This document shows, piece after piece, positions 56,820-64,000 of a stretch of 64,000 nt of DNA (positions within the stretch are counted from its first letter, which is position 1; every line of letters starts with the position of its first letter). The position numbers were made by a program, and so were the translations under genes. Under the pieces are notes generated by a model. The model was not told the origin of the DNA, made no database searches, and saw only the letters and a list, made by a program, of their open reading frames with translations. Source of the DNA: Maribacter sedimenticola (lineage in GTDB: Bacteria; Bacteroidota; Bacteroidia; Flavobacteriales; Flavobacteriaceae); assembly GCF_900188415.1 (NCBI RefSeq), contig NZ_FZNV01000002.1:43339-107338 (forward strand), written 5' to 3'.

Positions 56820-58913
56820 TTAAAGGCCTTGCGCCTGTATGGCGGTGATGATTACGGTATTAAATATATCTTCTACCGTACAACCACGGCTTAAATCGTT
56901 TACGGGCTTGTTCAACCCCTGTAACATAGGTCCAATTGCCAATGCTCCTGTTTCCCGTTGCACGGCCTTGTATGTATTGTTGCCGGTATTTAAATCGGGA
57001 AAAATGAATACACTTGCTTGTCCGGCAACTTCAGAATCGGGTAACTTACTTAATCCTACCTTGGCATCTACGGCGGCATCATACTGTATTGGTCCTTCTA
57101 CCTTTAGATCGGGTCTTTTTGTTTTGATGATTTCAGTAGCCTTGCGAACCCGGTCCACATCTTCTCCTACGCCAGATGCACCTGAGGAATAGGATAGCAT
57201 GGCAATTTTTGGTTCTATGCCAAATGCGGTACTTGTAGCGGCAGAGGAAATGGCAATTTCTGACAATTGTTCAGCTGTTGGGTTTGGATTGATCGCGCAA
57301 TCGCCAAAAACGGTAACCCTATTGGGCAAGCACATAAAGAAAATGGAGGAGACTATGGATACGTCAGGTCTGGTCTTAATAAATTGTAACGCAGGCCGAA
57401 TAGTGTGTTGGGTAGTGTGTACCGCTCCGGACACCATACCATCTGCATGTCCTTTATAAACCATCATTGTACCGTAATAAGAAACATCTTCCATTAAATC
57501 CTTGGCCATGGCCAAGTTCACATTTTTATGTTTCCTTAATTCAAATAGGGTATTGGCGTACTCATCAAAAACTGGTGATGCAGTTGGATCAATGATATTA
57601 ATGGTCTCAAGGTCAAGGTCAATATCCAATTCGGTAATTTTTGTCCTAATCTGTTCTTTGTTGCCCAATAAAGTAATGGAGACCGCATCCGCATCTATTA
57701 ATTTTTTAGTGGCTAAAAGGATACGTTCATCAAGTCCTTCGGGCAGTACAATATGCTTTTTGGAGGATTTGGCCTTTTGCAGCAAATTATATTGGAACAT
57801 TCTAGGGGTAATGCCCTTTGCCTTGAAGGTAATCAAGCGTTCAGACAATTCCTTGGTGGGCACGTGTTTTTCAAATTCTTGGATAGAGGTCAAGATTTTC
57901 TCTGTATTATCGGCATATATACGAGGTCTTATGGTACCAATTTTATTGGTTACCGCATAGGTGCCACCGGCAACAGAAAGTATGGGGATGATATCCGTTA
58001 GGCCCTCAATCAATTTTGTAATGGAATCTTCAGGAAGGAGTCCGCCCGTTAATACTATACCGGAAAGTTTGGGGTAGTTGGTTGAGATATTGGCTTGCAA
58101 AGCACCTAAAATAATATCTGCCCTGTCACCGGGAGTAATGACCAGGCTATCTTCCTTTAAATGGGTAATATAATTACGTAATTGCATGGCACCAACACCA
58201 AAACCGGCTACTTGGTTATTTATAAATGCTTCGCCAAATAATATTTTAGCATCTAATTCTTGCGATATTTCCTTGATGGTTGGGCGTCCTAAAATGGTAT
58301 TCATGGGGATAGTACCGATCAAGACATTTTCAGGGAGTTTTTTCTGCAGCCCCTCATTGACGATATCTAAATTTTCTGGCTGTATTTTATTTGCAATGAT
58401 CAATAGTACTTCAACACCTTTTTCCATAAACGAATCATAGGCCATATAAAGATTGCCCAAAAGTTCATCTAGCGTTTTGTTTTTACCACTGGCAAGGATA
58501 ATTGCGGGGATGCCTAAATTTTTGGCAATGAGCACATTAATATCCCATTCAATAATTGTTCCCTCCCCAGAAAAATCTGTTCCTTCCACTAATACGAAAT
58601 CAAAACGTTTTTCAATGGTTTTGAACTTGTGGATAATGTGCCCTACGATTTCATCGTCCTTATCCTGGTTTTTAAGTTGAACCACATGGCTACGGGTATA
58701 GGCATAAGCCTCTTCAGGTACCATGTCTACATTAAAATAACTTAGCACGGTATCTATATGGTTATCTATATTTCCATCAGGAACGTCGTCTATAATAGGT
58801 CTAAAATACCCTACTTTGGCCGTCTTGCCCAGTAAGAGTTGCATAAGTCCTAAAGAAACAATGGATTTTCCGCTATTGGGCTCGGTAGTGACAATATAAA
58901 TGGCTTTGCTCAC
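56820..58913 (-). CDS. pta: Phosphate acetyltransferase (long, DRTGG-containing type)
   Basis: This 697-residue enzyme has an N-terminal BioD-like P-loop domain (VTTEPNSGKSIVSLGLMQ), a central DRTGG domain (about 220-330) and a C-terminal catalytic domain (about 370-695). The catalytic domain has VLPEGLDERIL, GMVSGAVHTTQHTIRPALQ, AISSAATSTAFGIEPKIAMLSYS and the VFIFPDLNTGNN end. It converts acetyl-CoA and phosphate to acetyl phosphate. Confidence 0.96.
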   Translation of the reverse strand: MSKAIYIVTTEPNSGKSIVSLGLMQLLLGKTAKVGYFRPIIDDVPDGNIDNHIDTVLSYFNVDMVPEEAYAYTRSHVVQLKNQDKDDEIVGHIIHKFKTIEKRFDFVLVEGTDFSGEGTIIEWDINVLIAKNLGIPAIILASGKNKTLDELLGNLYMAYDSFMEKGVEVLLIIANKIQPENLDIVNEGLQKKLPENVLIGTIPMNTILGRPTIKEISQELDAKILFGEAFINNQVAGFGVGAMQLRNYITHLKEDSLVITPGDRADIILGALQANISTNYPKLSGIVLTGGLLPEDSITKLIEGLTDIIPILSVAGGTYAVTNKIGTIRPRIYADNTEKILTSIQEFEKHVPTKELSERLITFKAKGITPRMFQYNLLQKAKSSKKHIVLPEGLDERILLATKKLIDADAVSITLLGNKEQIRTKITELDIDLDLETINIIDPTASPVFDEYANTLFELRKHKNVNLAMAKDLMEDVSYYGTMMVYKGHADGMVSGAVHTTQHTIRPALQFIKTRPDVSIVSSIFFMCLPNRVTVFGDCAINPNPTAEQLSEIAISSAATSTAFGIEPKIAMLSYSSGASGVGEDVDRVRKATEIIKTKRPDLKVEGPIQYDAAVDAKVGLSKLPDSEVAGQASVFIFPDLNTGNNTYKAVQRETGALAIGPMLQGLNKPVNDLSRGCTVEDIFNTVIITAIQAQGL

Positions 58914-59161
58914 GTATTGTAATTTTTTGGTATGTACTACATTTTAAAAGTTCGCTTTTGTATCATCCCGGATACTTGGTTATGGATAATGTTTAAATGA
59001 ACCGTATGCTAAAAATCTTCGTTATAAATATAAGTATTGTTACGCCTAAATAGGCCCTTTTAAATGATATGAAACAAGATTGAATGCTATATAGGCCAAT
59101 TTCCATAATTCATACGATTATTACTAAAAGCGACAAACATAAATAGGATAATCATGGCTGC
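58914..59161. other. Intergenic region upstream of pta
   Basis: This is AT-rich sequence between the divergent pta and LOG-family genes. I see no gene in it. It leads into the very strong hairpin at 59162-59202. Confidence 0.4.
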
Positions 59162-59202
59162 AAATGACAATGCTCATAGTTCAGGTATGAGCATTGTCAT
59201 TT
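59162..59202. terminator. 17-bp perfect hairpin in a divergent promoter region
   Basis: AAATGACAATGCTCATA (59162-59178), a 7-nt loop GTTCAGG, then its exact complement (59186-59202), continued by TT. It has terminator shape in both directions, yet no annotated gene ends here: pta starts to the left and the LOG-family gene starts to the right. It may end a short unannotated RNA or act in the LOG gene leader. Confidence 0.6.
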
Positions 59203-59256
59203 TTAAATTACTTTGTTCAAGTTACTTTGGTTGGGTATTTAATCAAAGTACAGAAA

Positions 59257-60009
59257 ATGCTTAAAACAAATAAAAAGGATTCCCCTTGGTTTTTAACGGA
59301 AGAGCGTGCTTTCCTAGATGGCCCACGGAGCAGGTTCAAGGAACTTTGGTTTACGTTTAAGGTGCAGTTTCAATTTATCAAAGCATTTAGAAAACTACAT
59401 TTTATAGGCCCCTGTGTTACCGTGTTTGGTTCTGCACGTTTTTCTGAGGAAAATGATTATTATAAGCAGGCGGAGGAAGTTGGTAAAACTTTGTCCGAAA
59501 TGGGGTTTGCCGTTATGACCGGAGGCGGTCCCGGTATAATGGAAGCAGCAAATAAAGGGGCTTTTCTAAACAATGGTTATTCTGTAGGGTGTAATATTAT
59601 ATTGCCACATGAACAGGAGCCCAATCCCTATTTACATAAATGGATCAACATACCTTATTTTTTTGTACGCAAGTTTTTGTTGTTGAAGTACTCGTATGCA
59701 TTTGTTGTAATGCCTGGCGGTATAGGCACGTTAGATGAACTGTTTGAAGCGGTAACGTTGATACAGACAAAAATGATCCACAATTTCCCCGTAATTATTT
59801 TCGGTAAGGAATACCATAAGGAACTATACAGGCATATTGAGATTATGGCTGAAAATGAAAGTATTTCAAAAGAAGATTTGGATTTGATGTTTTTAACCGA
59901 TTCCGTTGAGGAAATGAAGGCTCATTTAAAGGAACATGCAGTTAAAAGATTTGGGCTCATTAAAAAACCCATGCGAACACGATGGTGGTTTGGTGAAAGT
60001 AAACGCTAG
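59257..60009 (+). CDS. LOG-family protein (TIGR00730, probable nucleoside-monophosphate phosphoribohydrolase)
   Basis: From ATG 59257 (MLKTNKKDSPWFLTEERAFL) the protein has 250 residues; a TTG frame opens at 59194 but lies inside the hairpin. The Rossmann-type fold carries TVFGSARFSE, MTGGGPGIMEAANKGA and the signature PGGIGTLDELFEAVTLIQT. Relatives hydrolyse AMP or cytokinin riboside monophosphates to base and ribose 5-phosphate. The L,D-transpeptidase gene follows by 12-36 nt. Confidence 0.9.
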   Translation: MLKTNKKDSPWFLTEERAFLDGPRSRFKELWFTFKVQFQFIKAFRKLHFIGPCVTVFGSARFSEENDYYKQAEEVGKTLSEMGFAVMTGGGPGIMEAANKGAFLNNGYSVGCNIILPHEQEPNPYLHKWINIPYFFVRKFLLLKYSYAFVVMPGGIGTLDELFEAVTLIQTKMIHNFPVIIFGKEYHKELYRHIEIMAENESISKEDLDLMFLTDSVEEMKAHLKEHAVKRFGLIKKPMRTRWWFGESKR

Positions 60010-60021
60010 ATAAAAATTATA

Positions 60022-60975
60022 ATGGTTAAAAATCATTTAAGATATATGAAAATAACGATACAGATATGTTGTTTGGTTTTTTTTGTCGCCTGCCAGACAA
60101 ATACACAACATTATGCAGAGAAGATGCAAAGCGATAGTATTGGTGTGGCAATGGAGTATAGGCCATTGGTAGAAGAGAAGAGGTTTGTTCAGATATTGAA
60201 CGATGTAAAAGTAGGTGCCTATTTTCAGTATATGGATTCTGTGGTCAATACATATGATAGCATTGTGCCATATGATTTATCGGAACATTTGTTGGTACGC
60301 CATAATCCTTGGATTATAGATACTTTGGAAAACACGGATTATTATAGAATGATTGCTCGTGATTCATTTGTATATGATCAAAGACAAATGATCGTATTAC
60401 CTAAAGGAAGTCAACTTCAAATTCCAGATTCGTTAAGTGCGTGTAAATTGTTGGAAGCATTTTCAAATACGGAAATTGATGTAAATGTACCGGAATATAA
60501 ACTGCGCATCTTTCAAGATTCCATATTGTTATATACGTTTCCGGTTAGAGTGGGCCAGCATAGGGAGCGGTACCTAAAATTTGGTGACCGTGTAACAGAT
60601 TTAAGGACAAAAACGGGCAAAGGTTCCATCATTAAACATGTAAGGCATCCTGATTTTTATAACCCAGTAAACGGCAAGCGTTTTTATGTTACCAAAAGGG
60701 ATGATGAAAAAACTACGATGATGCCACAAATACCATGGATAGAGACGGAGATCAATGCAATTAGGAATGGTCAAATGATTCACCCCACCACAAATCCTAA
60801 AACCTTGGGTAAAGCGTATTCCAATGGTTGTATAGGTTTAGGCGAAGCAGATTCTTGGAGGGTCTATTACTATGCCCCTTTAGGTACCAAGCTCCGTATA
60901 CGATATGACTTGAAAACGTATGATGAAGGTATGGTCATTTCCGTTTTAAAGGATGTGTATAATCTATCAAATTAG
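60022..60975 (+). CDS. L,D-transpeptidase-family (YkuD) lipoprotein
   Basis: This is 317 residues from the first ATG; the Met at 60046 (MKITIQICCLVFFVAC) gives a cleaner lipoprotein signal with Cys in FVACQ and is an equally good start. The YkuD domain covers about 165-305. His is in MIHPTTNPKTLGKAYSNG and the nucleophile is in SNGCIGLGE. The usual Arg after the Cys (SxGCxR) is Gly-Leu here. It would cross-link peptidoglycan or attach proteins to it. Confidence 0.85.
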   Translation: MVKNHLRYMKITIQICCLVFFVACQTNTQHYAEKMQSDSIGVAMEYRPLVEEKRFVQILNDVKVGAYFQYMDSVVNTYDSIVPYDLSEHLLVRHNPWIIDTLENTDYYRMIARDSFVYDQRQMIVLPKGSQLQIPDSLSACKLLEAFSNTEIDVNVPEYKLRIFQDSILLYTFPVRVGQHRERYLKFGDRVTDLRTKTGKGSIIKHVRHPDFYNPVNGKRFYVTKRDDEKTTMMPQIPWIETEINAIRNGQMIHPTTNPKTLGKAYSNGCIGLGEADSWRVYYYAPLGTKLRIRYDLKTYDEGMVISVLKDVYNLSN

Positions 60976-61046
60976 AATGAATATGAATTGGCTTTTTGAA
61001 CGTGTTAAGAAACTTGTGCAAACATAATTTTATTAATTTTACTAAA

Positions 61047-61448
61047 GTGAACAAGCTGTTTTCCATACTATTATCATCGCTGATCATGCTGCAAAGTTTT
61101 GGTGTGCACTATGACGATATCGTTCAATTGGATGAATTGATAGAGCATGCGCAGTTCCATAGTGAACAGTATGGGGACAATATTATCGTTTTTCTGTCCA
61201 AACATTATGGTGAATTAAAGGCAGAGCACCAAAGGGACCATCAAGAAGAGAAGAAAGACCATGAAAAACTGCCGTTTAATCACAGTAGTACGTCACACAC
61301 CTGTATAGCGGACATTTTTATAAATACCTATAAGGCAGATTTTAACCTAGTGGAATTTTTGGATTATAGCGCCGCAAATTTTCATTACCATGCGCCTACA
61401 TCCACATTACATACCCAGGGTATCTTACAGCCCCCGCGCTTTTCATAA
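61047..61448 (+). CDS. His-rich exported protein upstream of cusA (133 aa)
   Basis: From GTG 61047 the protein begins with a signal-like MNKLFSILLSSLIMLQSFG; the frame also opens at TTG 60996. The mature part has His/Glu/Asp-rich stretches (ELKAEHQRDHQEEKKDHEK, HSSTSHTC, ANFHYHAP) and ends ILQPPRFS. The family has no name that I know, but I recall similar proteins preceding CusA/CzcA pumps in Flavobacteriia. Metal binding in the periplasm is inferred from composition and context. Confidence 0.7.
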   Translation: MNKLFSILLSSLIMLQSFGVHYDDIVQLDELIEHAQFHSEQYGDNIIVFLSKHYGELKAEHQRDHQEEKKDHEKLPFNHSSTSHTCIADIFINTYKADFNLVEFLDYSAANFHYHAPTSTLHTQGILQPPRFS

Positions 61449-61526
61449 CATAATCGATTTTTAATTTATTTAGTTCAAATTCACTTGTTGTGATTTTGGG
61501 CGACTAACATTGATGTATATGAAAAG

Positions 61527-64000
61527 ATGCTTTCACAAATTATTAAATTCAGTTTAAGGAATAAGCTCGTAGTACTGTTGTTCACTCTGTTCATTGTGGG
61601 GTATGGGCTTTATGCACTATCACAGATTCCCATAGGTGCGGTACCCGATGTAACCAATAATCAGGTTCAGGTCATTACCACATCACGGAATCTGTCTACG
61701 CAGGATATGGAACAATTCATTACCTACCCCGTAGAATTGGAAATGGCCAATTTACCCGGAGTTCAGGAAATTCGGTCTGTATCCAAATTTGGACTATCTG
61801 TCGTAACCATTGTATTTGATGATGATCTGGGAACATATTTGCCCAGGCAATTAATTGCGGAAAAGATAGCGTCTGCATCGGAAAACATTCCTACAGGCTT
61901 TGGTACTCCACAAATGGGACCCATTACTACGGGACTAGGAGAAATTTACCAGTATATTTTGGAGGTGGAGCCAGCGTATAAGGACACCTATACCACAACG
62001 GATTTGCGAACTATACAGGATTGGATAGTAAAACGACAATTATCAGGTATACCCGGTGTTGTTGAAGTGAACACCTGGGGCGGATTTTTAAAGCAATATG
62101 AAGTAGCCATCAATAGCCAAAAGTTAAACGCCATGAACATTACTGCTAGTGATGTATTTAGGGCGCTTGAAAATAACAATAGTGTTTCTGGTGGTGGGTA
62201 TATAGAAAAAGTCAATCAAGCGTATTTTATTCGTGGTGAAGGCTTGGTTGCCTCTTTGGATGACATTAAAAATATAGTAGTAAAGAATGATGGTATTCCA
62301 ATTTATATTAAAGACGTGGCCACAGTGGATTTTGGAAGTGCAGTACGTTTTGGAGCAATAACCGGCAACGGGGAAGGGGAAAAAGTTTTAGGACAGGTGA
62401 TGATGCTTAAGGATGCAAATTCTAAAAAAGTGATAGAAGCGGTCAAGGAACGAGTGGAATTAATTTCAACTTCACTACCAAAGGGCGTTTACATTAATCC
62501 GTTTTTGGAGCGTAGTGAGCTAATTTCAAAAACAACCTTTACGGTTACGGAAAATTTAATTTTAGGATGTCTGATCGTCATCTTTGTGGTGGTACTTTTA
62601 TTGGGCAACTTTAGGTCTGGTTTAGTGGTTGCATCAGTAATTCCGTTGTGTTTGTTGTTCGCTTTATCGCTTATGTACATTTTCGGAGTAGATGCCAATT
62701 TAATGAGTTTAGGAGCTATTGATTTTGGCATTATCATCGATGGGGCAGTAATTATTGTAGAATTCATAGCGTTCGAGATTACTAGGAAACAGCAAGAATT
62801 AAATAGTCTGCAAAAGTTAGAAAAGCAGTATTTAAAAGATGAAATCACCTTTAATGGAGCTTCAAAAATGATGAATTCGGCCATTTTTGGACAATTGATC
62901 ATTTTGATCGTATTTATACCCATATTGTCTTTGAGTGGTGTAGAAGGCAAAATGTTCAGGCCTATGGCATTGACATTTAGTTTTGCGCTGATCGGGGCAA
63001 TGATCTTATGTTTTACCTATGTACCGGTAGCGGCATCAATCTTTATAAAGCCCGCCAAGCAAACCGATAAGAACATCTCCGTTCGTTTAATGAATTGGTT
63101 GAACAAGAAATATGCACCTATAATTGAATGGGCATTAAATAGTAAAAAAATTGTTTTAGGTATTGCAACGGTATTTCTTTTAGGTGCAATAGTATTATAT
63201 AGTACCATGGGTAGTGAATTTGTACCTACATTGGATGAAGGGGATTTTGTGATCCAGCCCGTTTTAAAAACAGGGACTTCATTGAGCAAGACTGTTGAAA
63301 TTACTACCGAAATCGAGAAAATTCTATTGAAAAACTTTCCGGAGGTACAACAGGTTGTTACGAGAATAGGTGCCGCAGAAGTTCCTACCGATCCTATGTC
63401 AATGGAAGAAAGCGATGTTATCATTAAACTGGCTCCAAAAGGGGAATGGACCAGTGCAACCTCCAAAGATGAACTTGCGGACAAGTTCAAAAAAGCATTG
63501 GCCGTAATACCGGGTATGGAAGTAGAATTTACCCAACCTATAGAAATGCGTTTTAATGAGTTGATTACTGGAGTTAGGGCAGATATTGCCATAAAGATTT
63601 TTGGACCGGATTTAGATGTGCTGGCTCAAAAAGGGAGCGAGATAGGTAATTTGATAAAAACGGTAGAAGGTGCTGCAGATATAAGTGTAGAGAAAATAGC
63701 GGGTCTACCGGAAATGAGGGTTCATTACAACCGGGCCAAAATTGCCCGTTATGGATTGAACATTCAAGACTTGAATGATTTGGTATCCATGGGATTTGCA
63801 GGTAAAACTGCAGGCAGTGTATTTGAGGGAGAAAAGCGTTTTGATTTAGTGGTTCGCTTAGAAAAGGATAAGCGAAAAGATTTGGATGACCTTAAAAACC
63901 TATATGTAGATATTCCTACAGGTGGTAAAGTGCCTTTGACAGAACTGGCGGAAATCAGCTATAAAAAAGGGGCGGCAAAAATTTCTAGGGACGATACCAA
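61527..64000 (+). CDS. CusA/CzcA-family heavy-metal RND efflux transporter (3' truncated by window)
   Basis: The gene opens at ATG 61527 and is still open at the window end, giving 824 residues of a pump normally about 1030, or about 1440 when fused to TolC as often in Bacteroidota. The N-terminus IIKFSLRNKLVVLLFTLFIVGYGLYAL and IPIGAVPDVTNNQVQVIT are typical of heavy-metal exporters. The TM4 region reads LGAIDFGIIIDGAVIIVEF, with the acidic pair of monovalent/divalent metal pumps (compare DGxxxxxEN). The substrate (Cu+/Ag+ or Zn/Co/Ni) is not decided. Confidence 0.93.
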   Translation, partial: MLSQIIKFSLRNKLVVLLFTLFIVGYGLYALSQIPIGAVPDVTNNQVQVITTSRNLSTQDMEQFITYPVELEMANLPGVQEIRSVSKFGLSVVTIVFDDDLGTYLPRQLIAEKIASASENIPTGFGTPQMGPITTGLGEIYQYILEVEPAYKDTYTTTDLRTIQDWIVKRQLSGIPGVVEVNTWGGFLKQYEVAINSQKLNAMNITASDVFRALENNNSVSGGGYIEKVNQAYFIRGEGLVASLDDIKNIVVKNDGIPIYIKDVATVDFGSAVRFGAITGNGEGEKVLGQVMMLKDANSKKVIEAVKERVELISTSLPKGVYINPFLERSELISKTTFTVTENLILGCLIVIFVVVLLLGNFRSGLVVASVIPLCLLFALSLMYIFGVDANLMSLGAIDFGIIIDGAVIIVEFIAFEITRKQQELNSLQKLEKQYLKDEITFNGASKMMNSAIFGQLIILIVFIPILSLSGVEGKMFRPMALTFSFALIGAMILCFTYVPVAASIFIKPAKQTDKNISVRLMNWLNKKYAPIIEWALNSKKIVLGIATVFLLGAIVLYSTMGSEFVPTLDEGDFVIQPVLKTGTSLSKTVEITTEIEKILLKNFPEVQQVVTRIGAAEVPTDPMSMEESDVIIKLAPKGEWTSATSKDELADKFKKALAVIPGMEVEFTQPIEMRFNELITGVRADIAIKIFGPDLDVLAQKGSEIGNLIKTVEGAADISVEKIAGLPEMRVHYNRAKIARYGLNIQDLNDLVSMGFAGKTAGSVFEGEKRFDLVVRLEKDKRKDLDDLKNLYVDIPTGGKVPLTELAEISYKKGAAKISRDDT

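Noticed and set aside
59155-59265. 36-codon ORF starting at ATG 59155 through the hairpin
   Set aside because: Its codons are dictated by the 17-bp inverted repeat, it overlaps the start of the LOG-family gene and shows no protein-like pattern.

Overview
The window looks like chromosome from a marine member of the Flavobacteriaceae (Bacteroidota), in the Maribacter/Zobellia range. The evidence is an AT-rich sequence, TTG/TAnnTTTG promoters without Shine-Dalgarno sites, a type IX secretion (Por) sorting domain on the first protein, a TonB-dependent receptor with a carboxypeptidase-like N-terminal domain, and gene orders typical of the family. Genus placement is recollection, not a computed result.

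Layout. 1-1.1 kb: 3' end of a repeat-bearing secreted protein. 1.2-5.2 kb (minus): yebC, then a tightly coupled gcvT-glsA-epimerase-pterin dehydratase operon. 5.2-10.2 kb (minus): thrA-thrB-thrC, preceded by a consensus promoter and a newly noted 30-residue Thr/Ile-rich leader ORF. 10.2-21 kb: nnrDE, a small conserved-looking protein, clpC, gyrA plus a TPR protein, an NlpC/P60 protein without its catalytic Cys, and a thiolase. 21-23.5 kb: 7TM-HD phosphohydrolase, tRNA-Ser and tRNA-Pro.

23.5-29.85 kb is interpreted as a small genomic island in the 3' end of tRNA-Pro. A 13-bp copy of the tRNA tail lies at the far end, directly in front of what was probably the original tRNA terminator. It carries a membrane adenylate/guanylate cyclase, a secreted protease/outer-membrane protein/DUF2147-like operon and a divergent LytS/LytTR pair. 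No intact integrase is visible.

29.9-39.1 kb (minus) is a probable phytate/organophosphate locus: TonB-dependent receptor, OmpR-family regulator, histidine kinase, PepSY-like lipoprotein, tandem-domain beta-propeller phytase and PafA-like phosphatase. Two matching direct-repeat operators (14 of 16 bases identical, 11-bp periodicity, both exactly 9 bp from a -7 box) precede the receptor and the PepSY-phytase-phosphatase genes. They are the best candidate here for an undescribed regulatory circuit.

39.3-45.7 kb is a TPP-riboswitch thiamine operon (thiS-thiC-tenI-like-thiD-thiE-thiG-thiH, no thiF) with a structured intergenic element between thiC and the tenI-like gene. 45.9-51.4 kb is an RND multidrug efflux operon. 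51.4-60 kb holds pfkB, a site-2 protease, a patatin, three small envelope-stress-like genes, ackA-pta and a LOG-family gene with a very strong hairpin upstream. 60-64 kb holds an L,D-transpeptidase, a His-rich small exported protein and the 5' part of a CusA/CzcA heavy-metal RND pump that runs off the window.
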